Assembly (NCBI RefSeq): GCF_019457905.1
Contig: NZ_JAHZSV010000001.1
Location: 1-64,000, forward strand
Length of the DNA: 64,000 nucleotides
DNA from: Flagellimonas abyssi
GTDB lineage: Bacteria; Bacteroidota; Bacteroidia; Flavobacteriales; Flavobacteriaceae
Direction of reading: 5' to 3'
A program made the position numbers and the translations under genes. Numbering within the stretch: the first letter of the stretch is position 1; every line of letters starts with the position of its first letter. Below the pieces are notes generated by a model. It did no database searches. It was not told the origin of the DNA and saw only the letters and a program-made list of their open reading frames with translations. Positions 9,048 to 18,976 of this stretch are shown piece by piece.

Positions 9048-9548
9048 TTAATCAATGCCAAACTCCAATCCTAAGGAGATAATGTCCCAACTACCTCCAT
9101 CTAGGGCTACCCCCCTGTAAGCTAGCACAATGTCCATCATTTCGGTTATGGAGTATGCGGCTCTTGGTGCATAATAAAATCCACCATCGTTGCCATCACT
9201 TATTCCTAGGGCATAGCCAAGGTCCGCGCCTAGCGAGAATTCATCGGAAACACTGAAACGACCTGCCGCGGCAATGGGTAGGAACTGCACGTCATCAACA
9301 TCGATAGTTCCAAAACCAGTATCTATTTCGTCACCGAAAGAATGTGAATAGCCCAAAGTCGGGCCAGCTTGGAACTCATCGGACACATCGAACAAGTAGC
9401 CTAATTCCACGGCAATTGCAAATGTCGATAAGTCTCCAGCATCCCCGATGGGAAGACCTGCATGGATTCCTGCTTTGAAATCACCTTGTGCTTGTACACA
9501 GGTTAATCCAAAAAATGCGGCTAGTGTAAATAATGCGATTTTTTTCAT
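9048..9548 (-). CDS. Small outer-membrane beta-barrel protein
   Basis: A 166-residue secreted protein. The signal peptide (MKKIALFTLAAFFGLTCVQAQ) is cleaved after about residue 20. The mature part alternates Gly/aromatic-rich strands (VELGYLFDVSDEFQAGPTLG, FSLGADLGYALG, ISLGLEFGID) and ends in a beta-strand, as in eight-stranded OmpX/OmpW-like porin-fold proteins. It is strongly acidic. It is monocistronic with its own terminator. The specific function is unknown. Confidence 0.75.
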   Translation of the reverse strand: MKKIALFTLAAFFGLTCVQAQGDFKAGIHAGLPIGDAGDLSTFAIAVELGYLFDVSDEFQAGPTLGYSHSFGDEIDTGFGTIDVDDVQFLPIAAAGRFSVSDEFSLGADLGYALGISDGNDGGFYYAPRAAYSITEMMDIVLAYRGVALDGGSWDIISLGLEFGID

Positions 9549-9731
9549 GAGATTGTATTTAAGGTTAAATCAAATGTAATAATTTTTAAAAAAATGACAT
9601 TTTTAACACTATTAAAATATGTTTTTGGCAAATTAGTAGTATTCTTTCTTGCTTATTTTGATGATTCTTGATTTTACTAAAGTTCATCAATTCTATATGC
9701 CGTTCAAAACAATGGTCATACCTTTGTTTTT

Positions 9732-10484
9732 ATGCTTGAGTGGTACCATTATTTGCTATTGATTGCTGTTGGTTTTGCAGTGGGGTTTATTAACACCGTA
9801 GCAGGGGGTGGGTCGTTACTGTCATTGCCAACCTTAATCTTTTTGGGGCTACCGCCGGCCGTTGCCAACGGCACCAATCGGGTGGCCATTGTTATCCAAA
9901 CGGTGATGGGTACTGCAGGGTTCAAGAGTAAAGGGATTTCTACGTATCCTTTTAATATTTATTTGGGGATATCGGCTTTTTTGGGAGCTATAATAGGTGC
10001 ATACATTGCAGTGGATATTGATGGGGAAACCTTCAATAGGATTTTGGCCATAGTAATGATTGCCGTAGTACTTATCATCATTTTTAAGCCCAAAATGAGG
10101 ATAGACGAGATGCAAGAACGACTCACGGGCAAATATCTTTGGATTGCTCTTGTGGTTTTCTTCTTTTTTGGTATCTATGGGGGCTTTATCAATGCGGGTC
10201 TTGGATTTTTAATGATGCTGTTTTTGCATTATTTTAATCAAATGAATCTAGTAAGGTCCAATGCGACCAAAGTGGCCGTGGTTTTTGTTTATATGTTGGC
10301 CGCATTGGCGGTTTTTGTATTGAACGATAAAGTGGATTGGAAAATGGGCCTTGTTCTTGCTATCGGAAATGGGTCGGGAGCATGGTTCGCCAGTAGGTTT
10401 TCTGTAAAAAAAGGAGACGGATTTATAAAAACGTTTTTGATCATAGCAGTGGTTTTGATGGCCATCAAACTATGGTTCTTTTAA
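9732..10484 (+). CDS. TSUP-family permease (TauE/SafE-like sulfite/organic anion exporter)
   Basis: A 250-residue inner-membrane protein with about eight hydrophobic helices. The family motif near the N-terminus is clear (GFINTVAGGGSLLSLPTL) and is repeated in the second half (GFINAGLGFLMMLFLHY), as expected for the internal duplication. The family exports sulfite, sulfoacetate or similar anions; the substrate here is unknown. A perfect TAnnTTTG -7 element (TACCTTTG, 9719-9726) ends only 5 bp before the ATG, which suggests a leaderless or nearly leaderless mRNA. The downstream DegT gene starts 12 bp after the stop. Confidence 0.88.
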   Translation: MLEWYHYLLLIAVGFAVGFINTVAGGGSLLSLPTLIFLGLPPAVANGTNRVAIVIQTVMGTAGFKSKGISTYPFNIYLGISAFLGAIIGAYIAVDIDGETFNRILAIVMIAVVLIIIFKPKMRIDEMQERLTGKYLWIALVVFFFFGIYGGFINAGLGFLMMLFLHYFNQMNLVRSNATKVAVVFVYMLAALAVFVLNDKVDWKMGLVLAIGNGSGAWFASRFSVKKGDGFIKTFLIIAVVLMAIKLWFF

Positions 10485-10496
10485 ATAATATTTACT

Positions 10497-11690
10497 ATGC
10501 CGGGATTTGAACTCTTTGGGGATAAGGAGAGAAAAGAAGTACAAGATGTAATGGACTCCGGAGTGCTCATGCGCTACGGGTTTGATGATTTGCGAAACGG
10601 ACATTGGAAAACCAAGGAGCTGGAGTCCGGACTGTCCCAACGAATGCAATCCAAATATACACATGTTGTGAGCAGTGGAACTGCTGCATTGACAGTGGCT
10701 TTGGCCAGTGCAGGAGTTGGAGCGGGGGATGAAGTGATTATACCTACTTTTACCTTTGTAGCCAGTTTTGAGTCCATTCTCGCTTTGGGAGCAGTACCTA
10801 TTTTGGTCGACATTGATGATACCCTTACCTTGAAACCTGAGGCGGTCGAAAAGGCCATTACCCCACAGACCAAAGTGGTGATGCCCGTGCACATGTGTGG
10901 TTCTATGGCCAATTTATATGCTTTGAAAGCCATTTGTAACAAACATGGTCTGTTATTACTGGAAGATGCCTGTCAGGCCATAGGAGGCACCTATAATGGA
11001 AAACCACTGGGGAGTATTGGAGATTTGGGCTGTTTTTCTTTTGATTATGTAAAAACTATTACTTGTGGAGAAGGCGGTGCAATGATTACCAACAATCACG
11101 ATTATTATGAAAATGCCCATAAATATTCCGATCACGGTCATGATCATATGGGAAACAACAGAGGGGCGGAAGAACACCCATTTTTAGGATATAATTTTAG
11201 AATCTCTGAAATGAATGCCGCAGTAGGTGTTGCCCAATTGGCCCGTTTGGATGAGTTTTTGGCCATTCAAAAGCGGAATTATACCATTTTGAGGGAAGCG
11301 TTGTCCAATATTCCCGAGGTTGTTTTTAGAACTGTTCCAGATGGGGGAGAGGAGAACTATTCATTTCTAAACTTTTTCATGCCTACAGAAGAATTGGCCC
11401 AAGTGGCCCATCAAGAATTGATTGAGGCAGGGGTGGATGGTTGTTTTTATTGGTACGACAATAACTGGCACTACTATAAAAAATGGGAACATCTCACTAA
11501 TTTGAAATCTTTGGGTAAGCTGCCAAAAGATGTACAAGAGGCTTTGCCCGATTACAGCAAAGCTGATTTTTCCGAATCTGATAAATGGATGTCCAGAAAC
11601 ATATCCTGTTTGATTAAATTGGGATGGTCGGAAGAAGAAACCGTTGCCCGGGCCAACACAATGGCAGAGGCCATAAAGGCATCAATCTGA
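10497..11690 (+). CDS. DegT/DnrJ/EryC1/StrS-family PLP aminotransferase
   Basis: A 397-residue PLP enzyme of the sugar-aminotransferase fold. The cofactor lysine is Lys186 (FDYVKTITCGEGGAM). The aspartate for the pyridine nitrogen lies in LLLLEDACQAIGG. The segment SSGTAALTVALAS binds the phosphate. Members usually aminate nucleotide-linked keto sugars. No sugar-biosynthesis partners are nearby, so the substrate is open. It follows the TSUP permease with a 12-bp gap and converges with ribB. Confidence 0.87.
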   Translation: MPGFELFGDKERKEVQDVMDSGVLMRYGFDDLRNGHWKTKELESGLSQRMQSKYTHVVSSGTAALTVALASAGVGAGDEVIIPTFTFVASFESILALGAVPILVDIDDTLTLKPEAVEKAITPQTKVVMPVHMCGSMANLYALKAICNKHGLLLLEDACQAIGGTYNGKPLGSIGDLGCFSFDYVKTITCGEGGAMITNNHDYYENAHKYSDHGHDHMGNNRGAEEHPFLGYNFRISEMNAAVGVAQLARLDEFLAIQKRNYTILREALSNIPEVVFRTVPDGGEENYSFLNFFMPTEELAQVAHQELIEAGVDGCFYWYDNNWHYYKKWEHLTNLKSLGKLPKDVQEALPDYSKADFSESDKWMSRNISCLIKLGWSEEETVARANTMAEAIKASI

Positions 11691-11718
11691 TGGTGATCAG
11701 TGGAACTGGAATCGTCTG

Positions 11719-12858
11719 TTAGTAATTCACATACTCCACAATTTCAAGACCGTAGCCTACCATGCCCACACGTTTGGTTTGACCAGAGTTTGTCAATAAT
11801 CTAATCTTGGAGATGTTGATATCATGCAGTATTTGAGCTCCAATGCCAAAATCTTTATTGTCCATTTCAACTTTAGGGGCTTTACTTATGCCTTCGTCCT
11901 GTAATTTTTTGAATTCGGACAGTCTGTTCAACAAGTTCATGGATTGGTTCCCTTGGTTAATAAAAATCATGGCACTCTTCTCCTCTTTGTTCAAGGCATC
12001 GAACATGTGCTGAAGCGCCTCATCCGGATTATTGGTCAGGGTGCCCAGAATATCGTTGTTCACCAAGGTAGAGTTGATTCGTGTCAGCACAGGCTCCCCG
12101 GTTTTCCAATTTCCTTTCAAAAGGGCGATATGGATTTGGTCGTTCGTGGTTTGCTTGTAAGCTCTCAAACGGAACTCGCCAAACCTTGTTTGTATGTTAA
12201 AAGCTTCCTTGAGCTCTATCAAGCTATCGTGTTCCATTCGATAGGCGATCAAATCCTCAATCGAAACAATTTTAAGATCAAACTTTTCGGCCACTTTCAA
12301 TAGTTGTGGCAAACGGGCCATTGTTCCGTCTTCATTCAATATTTCAACCAAAATACCGGCTGGTTCCAATCCCGCCAATCGTGCAAAATCAATAGCAGCT
12401 TCTGTATGTCCGGAACGGCGTAGAACACCTCCATTTTTGGCCCTCAAAGGGAAGATATGACCAGGTTTCCCTAACTCGTGAGGTTTTATGTCTTTATTTA
12501 CAAGCGCAGCTATGGTCTTGGCCCGATCATGGACCGAGATACCTGTAGTACAACCATATCCCAATAAATCCACGGATACGGTAAACTGAGTTTGATGAAG
12601 TACAGTGTTGTTCTGCACCATCATGTTCAATTCCAGTTCTTCGCATCTATCTTCCGTAAGTGGCGCGCAGATAAGCCCACGACCGTGCATGGCCATAAAA
12701 TTGATCATTTCGGGGGTGACCTTCTCGGCAGCGGCAATAAAATCACCTTCGTTTTCTCGGTTTTCATCATCAACTACAATAATTACCTTACCGTCTCTAA
12801 TGTCGGCAATGGCTTCTTCAATGGCGTTCAATTGTATTTTTTTATCCTTGGCGATCAT
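11719..12858 (-). CDS. ribB: 3,4-dihydroxy-2-butanone-4-phosphate synthase with degenerate GTP cyclohydrolase II-like domain
   Basis: A 379-residue RibBA-shaped protein of riboflavin synthesis. The N-terminal ~205 residues are a full RibB domain: [13 protein letters not shown] and [12 protein letters not shown] contribute the metal/substrate residues, and [20 protein letters not shown] is conserved. The C-terminal domain keeps the GCH II fold ([11 protein letters not shown]), but the zinc-cysteine region is changed to [18 protein letters not shown], with no cysteine where RibA has three. GTP cyclohydrolase activity is therefore unlikely. Its start overlaps the end of the upstream LptF/G-type permease gene by 4 bp. 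It is the last gene of the tpx-dgkA-ftsK-lolA-permease run. Confidence 0.9.
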   Translation of the reverse strand: MIAKDKKIQLNAIEEAIADIRDGKVIIVVDDENRENEGDFIAAAEKVTPEMINFMAMHGRGLICAPLTEDRCEELELNMMVQNNTVLHQTQFTVSVDLLGYGCTTGISVHDRAKTIAALVNKDIKPHELGKPGHIFPLRAKNGGVLRRSGHTEAAIDFARLAGLEPAGILVEILNEDGTMARLPQLLKVAEKFDLKIVSIEDLIAYRMEHDSLIELKEAFNIQTRFGEFRLRAYKQTTNDQIHIALLKGNWKTGEPVLTRINSTLVNNDILGTLTNNPDEALQHMFDALNKEEKSAMIFINQGNQSMNLLNRLSEFKKLQDEGISKAPKVEMDNKDFGIGAQILHDINISKIRLLTNSGQTKRVGMVGYGLEIVEYVNY

Positions 12859-14348
12859 TGGTCTTCAGCTTCTTTCTCTTTCTTTTTAAATAATGATTTG
12901 ATACGGTCTATAAAATGACCAAACCCTACTAATCCCTTGTCAGCAGTAGCCCTTCTGGTCAGCGAAATGCCCAACGGCAGCATGATCATAGTGGGCAGCC
13001 AGGCTCCGATAGCGGGATGAATGTTTCCTTCCTTGGCATAATTACCGGCAAATACGCCGATAAAGTAATAGGTCAAAAATAGGATAATGGCCACAACCAT
13101 GGGCAATCCCAACCCTCCTTTACGGATGATGGCTCCCAAAGGTGCCCCCACAAAAAATAGGATAATGCAGGAAAGTGCAAGCGCGTATTTTTGATGCAGC
13201 GACAATATATGGCTGTTGTAAAATTTATATCGGCTCTGGAGTTCGTCTTTTTTGGAATCTACCGTATTTATGATACTGGAAACCTCGTTCAGAGCTTTTT
13301 TCATGACTTGAATCTGTTCCCATTGTTCTAAACCGGACACAAATTGGTCAATACTTTTAATGGAATCCCTTTGAATGGTGTCCTTTGCCTTTAAAAGTTC
13401 TAATTTCTGTGTTGTAGTGTCTATGGGTGCCTTAACAGGAAAGGCTCCCATACGGTTCACCACGTTTTTGGAAAACGCCGTTACTTTTTCCAGATTGTTT
13501 TCCCGTAGGGAATCGATGTCCTTGATCAGGCGGCCAACATTTTTCATTTTGTTGGTGGTGATATTTTGGTCCTCTTCCAAATCTTGGTCGTTGAGTTCCG
13601 AAATGTCAATATTGATGGTGTAGGTATCAAAATTGGATTTTGCAAAGGGTTGTTTGCGTTTTTCTTGGGCGTCTTTTTTTACGATTTCTTCGTAGTAATT
13701 CCCATCTTTCAGTACCAATTGGATAATATCGGATTCCTCGCTACTGATCAATTCACCCGCTTTGGCCTTGATGACCGTATTATTGATGTTTTGGTCCGTT
13801 TTCTTGTGGATGATTACATTGTCCAAAAAACGGTCCTGTTCGCCATATTTTTTATCCACCTTGATGTTCATTCCTTGACCGGTTCCCTCAAAGTCGCTAA
13901 AAACACCTTCGGTAATTGCCGCGGCTGGTTTCACCTTGGCGATGTTCCGTCTAAGATTGAACATTTTTTGTTCGGATTTTGGGATAACATCATTGGCAAA
14001 AAAGAAGGTCACCAATCCCAAGAACAATACAAATACGATAAGGCTGCGCATCCCTCTTTGTAGGGATATCCCGGAAGCTTTCATGGCGGCGAACTCATAG
14101 TTTTCCGCAAACGTACCAAAGGTAAGGATGGAGGAGAGGAGTACTGTGAGGGGCAGTACTTTGTCCACCAATGTGGGAATAAAGTAAAAAATAAACTTGC
14201 CAATAATGACCATGCCCAGTCCCTTTCCAGCTAAATCATCGATGAAAAGCCATATTCCCTGAAAAATGAATATGACGATCAGGATGAAAAAGGAACTGAA
14301 GAAGTTGTAAAGAAATCTTCTTAGTATATACTGGTCAAGTATTTTCAA
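12855..14348 (-). CDS. LptF/LptG-family lipopolysaccharide-export permease
   Basis: A 497-residue YjgP/YjgQ-type permease of the LPS transport ABC system. It has the N-terminal start typical of the family ([16 protein letters not shown]), three helices before a large periplasmic jellyroll region (~110-380), and three C-terminal helices (e.g. [16 protein letters not shown]). The periplasmic part is longer than in E. coli, as usual in Bacteroidota. It follows lolA by 3 bp and overlaps ribB by 4 bp. Neighbouring lolA supports an envelope-biogenesis role. I cannot separate LptF from LptG by sequence alone. Confidence 0.9.
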   Translation of the reverse strand: MKILDQYILRRFLYNFFSSFFILIVIFIFQGIWLFIDDLAGKGLGMVIIGKFIFYFIPTLVDKVLPLTVLLSSILTFGTFAENYEFAAMKASGISLQRGMRSLIVFVLFLGLVTFFFANDVIPKSEQKMFNLRRNIAKVKPAAAITEGVFSDFEGTGQGMNIKVDKKYGEQDRFLDNVIIHKKTDQNINNTVIKAKAGELISSEESDIIQLVLKDGNYYEEIVKKDAQEKRKQPFAKSNFDTYTINIDISELNDQDLEEDQNITTNKMKNVGRLIKDIDSLRENNLEKVTAFSKNVVNRMGAFPVKAPIDTTTQKLELLKAKDTIQRDSIKSIDQFVSGLEQWEQIQVMKKALNEVSSIINTVDSKKDELQSRYKFYNSHILSLHQKYALALSCIILFFVGAPLGAIIRKGGLGLPMVVAIILFLTYYFIGVFAGNYAKEGNIHPAIGAWLPTMIMLPLGISLTRRATADKGLVGFGHFIDRIKSLFKKKEKEAEDQ

Positions 14349-14351
14349 TGC

Positions 14352-14999
14352 CTAGTTTCTTATGATGTAGTACCCTTTGTCCTCGTACTTTTTCTCGTCA
14401 AAGGTAAACAGAGTACTCGATATGGGCTGATTGGTTTTGAAAGAATTAACGGTAATAGTGGTTTTGGTACCATTGCTTCCCGTTTGGATCAGCTTGTAGA
14501 TGTGTTTTGTTTGCGTATCGATTCCCAAAAGCACTGATTTGATCTCGGTATTGGAATCAATCGGAATCAATTTTACGTATTGAATTTTCCTGCCCCCCAC
14601 ATTTTGAAGGATGTCCCATTCGTAATTATGCCCCGTTTTGTAAAAGGTCAACATTTTGGAAGGGCTTACGTTGTCGTTGTCCTCATTAACGTCCTCAATG
14701 GTAACCTCTTCGTTTTCGGGCACTACGGTGTAGACTTTTTTGCCATCGTACATTTGCTTGGCCCCAAAATAGTTCAGTAGGTACTTTTCACCATCCAAGG
14801 TCACGTTTCCGTTGGTTTCTTGTTTTAGGTTGGCCTCTGTGTTCTCCAAAGTGGATTGGAAATCAATATAAATATTATCGTAGCTCTGTACTTTGTTGTA
14901 CACCTCGTCCAACAAAGCTTTTGCTTTACCTGAGTTTTGCCCGTAAGAAAAAAGTCCAACTGCAAACAATGTTATAAAAAGAATACTTTTCTTGATCAT
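14352..14999 (-). CDS. lolA: Outer-membrane lipoprotein carrier protein LolA
   Basis: A 215-residue periplasmic chaperone that ferries lipoproteins to the outer membrane. It has a signal peptide (MIKKSILFITLFAVGLFSYG) and a LolA-like body (YDNIYIDFQSTLENTE, then KYLLNYFGAKQMYDGKKVYT). I chose ATG 14999 because it begins the signal peptide and lies 4 nt after the ftsK stop. An alternative ATG at 15017 would overlap ftsK and put polar residues before the signal peptide. Confidence 0.87.
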   Translation of the reverse strand: MIKKSILFITLFAVGLFSYGQNSGKAKALLDEVYNKVQSYDNIYIDFQSTLENTEANLKQETNGNVTLDGEKYLLNYFGAKQMYDGKKVYTVVPENEEVTIEDVNEDNDNVSPSKMLTFYKTGHNYEWDILQNVGGRKIQYVKLIPIDSNTEIKSVLLGIDTQTKHIYKLIQTGSNGTKTTITVNSFKTNQPISSTLFTFDEKKYEDKGYYIIRN

Positions 15000-15003
15000 G
15001 ATT

Positions 15004-17394
15004 TTATTTTGCTTCATTTTCTAATAATTGATCTAAGGCATACATATCGGGGACCAAAACCTGTCGGGCCTTACTGCCTTCAAATGGCCCAACAATTCCG
15101 GCAGCTTCTAATTGATCTATGATTCTACCGGCACGATTGTATCCCAATTTTAATTTTCGTTGGATCAAAGAGGCCGAACCTTGCTGCGCTGTAACGATTA
15201 CTTCGGCAGCTTCCCGGAACATGGCATCCCTGTCCTCGATATCATTATCAAGACTTGTGCCAGATTCTTCACCTACATACTCTGGCAGCAAGTGGGCTTC
15301 CGGATAGGCACGCTGTGATCCAATGTAATCGGTGATTTTGGCTACTTCGGGTGTATCAACGAAGGCACATTGCAATCGGGTAACATCGTTCCCTTGAGTG
15401 TAGAGCATATCCCCTCGACCAATGAGCTGGTCGGCCCCCTGGGCGTCCAAAATGGTTCTTGAGTCGATTTTTGAAGTTACCCTGAACGCAATCCGCGCCG
15501 GGAAGTTTGCTTTGATAATACCCGTAATCACGTTTACCGAAGGTCTTTGTGTTGCAATGATCAAGTGAATACCGATGGCACGTGCCAACTGTGCCAATCT
15601 GGCAATGGGTGTTTCCACTTCTTTGCCAGCTGTCATGATCAAATCGGCGAACTCATCTATCACCAAAACAATGTAGGGAAGAAATTTGTGCCCGTCGTTC
15701 GGGTTGAGCTTTCTCGCCTTGAACTTCACATTATACTCTTTAATATTACGTACCATTGCCGTTTTTAGCAGCTCGTAGCGGTTGTCCATTTCAATGCAGA
15801 GAGAGTTCAAAGTGTTGATTACTTTGGTATTGTCCGTTATGATGGCCTCATCGGAATCTGGTAATTTGGCCAAGAAATGACGCTCAATTTTGTTATAGAG
15901 GGTCAATTCCACTTTTTTGGGGTCAACAAATATAAATTTGACCTCCGCTGGATGCTTTTTGTAGAGGAGGGAAGTAATGACGGCATTTAGACCCACGGAT
16001 TTACCTTGACCGGTGGCACCTGCCATGAGCAAGTGGGGCATTTTGGCCAAATCCACCACAAATGTTTCGTTGCTGATGGTTTTTCCGAAGGCAATCGGCA
16101 GTTCCATCTCTGCCTTTTGGAATTTATTCGATGCAATCACCGAGCGCATGGAAACGATGGTGGCGTTTTTGTTCGGTACCTCGATACCCACGGTTCCTTT
16201 TCCGGGAATAGGGGCGATGATTCGGATACCCAATGCAGCCAATGACAAAGCGATGTCGTCTTCCAAGTTTTTGATCTTGGAGATTCGGATTCCGGCCTCT
16301 GGAACAATCTCGTATAGGGTTACGGTCGGACCTATGGTCGCTTTGATCTGCGCAATCCCAATTTTATAGTTTTTGAGGGTGCTAACGATTCGGTTTTTGT
16401 TTTCCTCAAGCTCCTCTTGATTGATGGTGATTCCACCGGAAGCCCCATGTGCTTCGAGCAGGTCCATGGTAGGGAATTTGTAGTTGCCCAATTCCAATTT
16501 GGGGTCGAACTCTCCAAAATCCTCTACCAGTTTGGCTGCTTTGGCATCGGTTTCTTCTTCCTCAACCGGAGTTTCCTCGACTTTTAATGCTATGTCTGAT
16601 TCTTCCTCTTCGGGAATGTTTACGTCGAGCCCAGCTTCATCCAAAGGAGGAATATCTTTTTTATGCGTGTAGGTGTCCACTTTTTCGGGAACCGTCTCTT
16701 CTGTGGTCAATATCAGACCGTCTTCGTCATCTTCTTGAACTGGGGTATCCTTGGTGTGGACAGTTGGTTCTTCCTTAAAATCTGATTTTATCTTTTGTTT
16801 TTGTCGTCTGAAGAAGTTGGCGAACCCTTCGGGGGTGAAATTGAACAATCGCACCAAGATTACCATCAAAACAAATATCAGAATCAAGAACACACCAATT
16901 TTACCAGTGTAATCTTGAAGAAAATCGTTCATCTCATAACCTATCAGTCCGCCTAAAAGAGGATAATCGGCCGCAAAAAAGCCCAAGGCAATAGACCCCC
17001 AGATAACTCCGACCAATCCCCAAATCCATTTGTATATCAGTCGCTTGCCATCTAAAGCAAGAAATAAATAGAGTCCGGTAATGGCCAATAAAAAAGGGAA
17101 TACAAAGGAGGCAAGCCCAAATCCCCGGTACATAAAAAAGTGGCTTACGTTGGCACCAAATTTGTTGAGCAGATTGCTGGCTTCGACATTGCGGTCTGCA
17201 AATTGTGATAGCATACTCTGATCTTCCTGCCATGTAAAATAGAAAGACATGAAGGAGAAGAAAAGCGCTATGCTGAGAACGATCAAAAGACTACCGAAAA
17301 TAATCTTGTTCTGCTTGGAAGGTTTAAAGGACAGCTTCCTTTTGGCAGTTGTGGTAGTTTTTTTTGATTTTGATTTTGTTCTTTTTTTGGCCAT
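15004..17394 (-). CDS. ftsK: DNA translocase FtsK/SpoIIIE
   Basis: A 796-residue membrane-anchored ATPase that pumps DNA at the division septum. The N-terminus is basic (MAKKRTKSKSKKTTTTAKRK), followed by four helices (residues ~30-195) and an acidic linker (~215-300). The motor has Walker A (AGATGQGKSVGLN), Walker B (YIVLVIDEFADLI) and RecA-like core motifs (IIATQRPSVNVITG). A C-terminal winged-helix gamma domain (KLGYNRAGRIIDQLEAAGIVG) recognises KOPS-like sites. The length is typical for Bacteroidota. It lies between dgkA and lolA in the same orientation. Confidence 0.96.
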   Translation of the reverse strand: MAKKRTKSKSKKTTTTAKRKLSFKPSKQNKIIFGSLLIVLSIALFFSFMSFYFTWQEDQSMLSQFADRNVEASNLLNKFGANVSHFFMYRGFGLASFVFPFLLAITGLYLFLALDGKRLIYKWIWGLVGVIWGSIALGFFAADYPLLGGLIGYEMNDFLQDYTGKIGVFLILIFVLMVILVRLFNFTPEGFANFFRRQKQKIKSDFKEEPTVHTKDTPVQEDDEDGLILTTEETVPEKVDTYTHKKDIPPLDEAGLDVNIPEEEESDIALKVEETPVEEEETDAKAAKLVEDFGEFDPKLELGNYKFPTMDLLEAHGASGGITINQEELEENKNRIVSTLKNYKIGIAQIKATIGPTVTLYEIVPEAGIRISKIKNLEDDIALSLAALGIRIIAPIPGKGTVGIEVPNKNATIVSMRSVIASNKFQKAEMELPIAFGKTISNETFVVDLAKMPHLLMAGATGQGKSVGLNAVITSLLYKKHPAEVKFIFVDPKKVELTLYNKIERHFLAKLPDSDEAIITDNTKVINTLNSLCIEMDNRYELLKTAMVRNIKEYNVKFKARKLNPNDGHKFLPYIVLVIDEFADLIMTAGKEVETPIARLAQLARAIGIHLIIATQRPSVNVITGIIKANFPARIAFRVTSKIDSRTILDAQGADQLIGRGDMLYTQGNDVTRLQCAFVDTPEVAKITDYIGSQRAYPEAHLLPEYVGEESGTSLDNDIEDRDAMFREAAEVIVTAQQGSASLIQRKLKLGYNRAGRIIDQLEAAGIVGPFEGSKARQVLVPDMYALDQLLENEAK

Positions 17395-17456
17395 TAATCG
17401 TTTTTAAGCAGGGCTAAGTTACAAATTTACGTTGCTACTCGGGGTCTTGGATTTTA

Positions 17457-17822
17457 CTAAAAAATCTTGGGGACATAGATGATCAAACCTATAATACTTG
17501 CCAAGACTGATACTATCATAACGGCCCCTGCGGAAATATCTTTTATAAAACCAATCTTAGGATCCAAATTGGGCTGGATATAGTCGCAGATTTTTTCAAT
17601 GGCCGTGTTAACACCTTCTACGCCCATCACCATCCCTATCGCCAAAACCTGAACTATCCATTCGGTGGAGGAGATTTCAAAGTAAAAGCCACAAGCAGTG
17701 ACAATCAATGTGATAAAGAACTGGATTTTGATGCTGGGTTCTGTCCGTAACAACAGAAACATGCCCTTAAGGGCAAAGCCAATGCTTTTGATCCTGTTCT
17801 TAAAAAAAGATTCTTTAGGCAT
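17457..17822 (-). CDS. dgkA: Diacylglycerol kinase-family protein
   Basis: A 121-residue integral membrane protein with three hydrophobic segments and the conserved DgkA/undecaprenol-kinase signature around EGVNTAIEKICDYIQP. The family phosphorylates diacylglycerol or undecaprenol with ATP. Its first codons overlap the tpx stop by 8 bp, pointing to coupled translation. Confidence 0.88.
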   Translation of the reverse strand: MPKESFFKNRIKSIGFALKGMFLLLRTEPSIKIQFFITLIVTACGFYFEISSTEWIVQVLAIGMVMGVEGVNTAIEKICDYIQPNLDPKIGFIKDISAGAVMIVSVLASIIGLIIYVPKIF

Positions 17823-18321
17823 CCATCAAAGCTTCAAGAGCGGCTTTGTAATTTGGCTCATCTACAGTTTCCGATACCTGTTCAGAGTAAACTACCTCTC
17901 CATTTTCATTGACCACTACAACGGAGCGAGATAACAATCCTTGTAACGGACCATCAGTAAACTCAACATGGTAGGATTTACCAAAGTTCCCATCCCTAAA
18001 ATCGGAAAGGGTCTCTACTTTGTCAATACCTTCTGCGCCACAAAAACGTGCCTGGGCGAAAGGCAAATCTTTGGAGATGCACAATATTGCGGTATTATCC
18101 AATTCAGCAGCTTCTTGGTTGAACTGTCGCACAGATTGCGCACAAGTTCCCGTATCGATGCTGGGAAAAATATTAAGAACAACCTTTTTACCCTTGTAAT
18201 CGGATAGGCTAGTGGAGGAAAGGTCGGTTTTTACTAAAGTAAAGCTTGGGGCTTGGGAACCATTTTCTGGTAGGTTGCCAAGTGTATGAATTTCATTTCC
18301 TTTAAGTGTTACAGTTGCCAT
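17815..18321 (-). CDS. tpx: Thiol peroxidase (Tpx)
   Basis: A 168-residue atypical 2-Cys peroxiredoxin reducing H2O2 and alkyl peroxides at thioredoxin's expense. The peroxidatic Cys60 is in PSIDTGTCAQSVRQF and the resolving Cys94 is in FAQARFCGAEG, at the spacing of E. coli Tpx. It is full length. It heads the run tpx-dgkA-ftsK-lolA-lptF/G-ribB. A second peroxiredoxin/thioredoxin operon lies immediately upstream, giving a redox-defence neighbourhood. Confidence 0.95.
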   Translation of the reverse strand: MATVTLKGNEIHTLGNLPENGSQAPSFTLVKTDLSSTSLSDYKGKKVVLNIFPSIDTGTCAQSVRQFNQEAAELDNTAILCISKDLPFAQARFCGAEGIDKVETLSDFRDGNFGKSYHVEFTDGPLQGLLSRSVVVVNENGEVVYSEQVSETVDEPNYKAALEALMDA

Positions 18322-18358
18322 AGTAGTAGTTTTGATTCGGAACCAAAAATACTAAAAA

Positions 18359-18388
18359 AACCTTCCCGAAGTCTGTTCCGGGAAGGTT
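18359..18388 (-). terminator. Intrinsic terminator of the peroxiredoxin-thioredoxin operon
   Basis: 10-bp inverted repeat (AACCTTCCCG at 18359-18368, complement at 18379-18388), followed on the minus strand by seven Ts. It separates the upstream operon from tpx. Confidence 0.8.
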
Positions 18389-18416
18389 CTTATTATAGTG
18401 TTTGTGACAATGTCCG

Positions 18417-18674
18417 TTACTTGTCTATAGAGCCAAGCACCCTCGACATAAAACCATTGAGTGCTTCCTTTTTGGGAGTACCGTTCTTGATTTCATGCGT
18501 CACTTCGATGGCTCCGTAAATATTGGAGATCAATTCCCCGATCATATCCAGTTCCTCATCTTTTAAACTGGAAACTTCGCAAACACTTTCGAGGGTATCC
18601 GCAGTTTCCTGCAAGTAGTCCTCATCGTGCTCCTCGGCAAAATTGACCAATTGTTTAATTATGGGCAACTTCAT
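18417..18674 (-). CDS. Small conserved flavobacterial protein (DUF6952-like)
   Basis: An 85-residue acidic, mostly helical protein (KLPIIKQLVNFAEEHDEDYL, then ELDMIGELISNIYGAIEV). It is widely seen behind thioredoxin genes in this family of bacteria; I associate it with DUF6952 from memory. It overlaps the thioredoxin gene by 20 bp, implying translational coupling and a likely partnership with the Prx/Trx pair. The function is not known. Confidence 0.7.
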   Translation of the reverse strand: MKLPIIKQLVNFAEEHDEDYLQETADTLESVCEVSSLKDEELDMIGELISNIYGAIEVTHEIKNGTPKKEALNGFMSRVLGSIDK

Positions 18675-18969
18675 GGATCAAGTCTTTTAAAACATCATAC
18701 TTATTGGTCTGCACCTGATTCTTCAAAGATCCTTTTGAAAAAGCGGCGAAAGTGGGTAGGTTGTCCACATTGGCCAGTTTTCTGGATTCCGGGAATTTTT
18801 CGGCATCGACCATAACAAAGGTTACGTTCTCGTTCAAAGACGCTTCCTTTTTGAACTTTGGCTTCATGATCCTACAGTTGCCGCACCAAGATGCGCTGTA
18901 CTGCACCACTACGTTGTCATTGTTGGCAATGACCTCGCTTAAATTGTCTTTGTCCAATTCTACAACCAT
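18655..18969 (-). CDS. Thioredoxin-family protein
   Basis: A 104-residue thioredoxin fold with the active site SWCGNCRIMKP (Cys29, Cys32; CGNC instead of the classical CGPC) and the cis-Pro in VDNLPTFAAF. It is cytoplasmic (no signal peptide). It lies 7 bp after the peroxiredoxin gene and probably recycles it. Confidence 0.9.
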   Translation of the reverse strand: MVVELDKDNLSEVIANNDNVVVQYSASWCGNCRIMKPKFKKEASLNENVTFVMVDAEKFPESRKLANVDNLPTFAAFSKGSLKNQVQTNKYDVLKDLIHEVAHN

Positions 18970-18976
18970 AGCGCTC

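Noticed and set aside
12855-12930. FMN riboswitch upstream of ribB
   Set aside because: ribB starts inside the upstream permease gene (4-bp overlap), leaving no room for a leader RNA.
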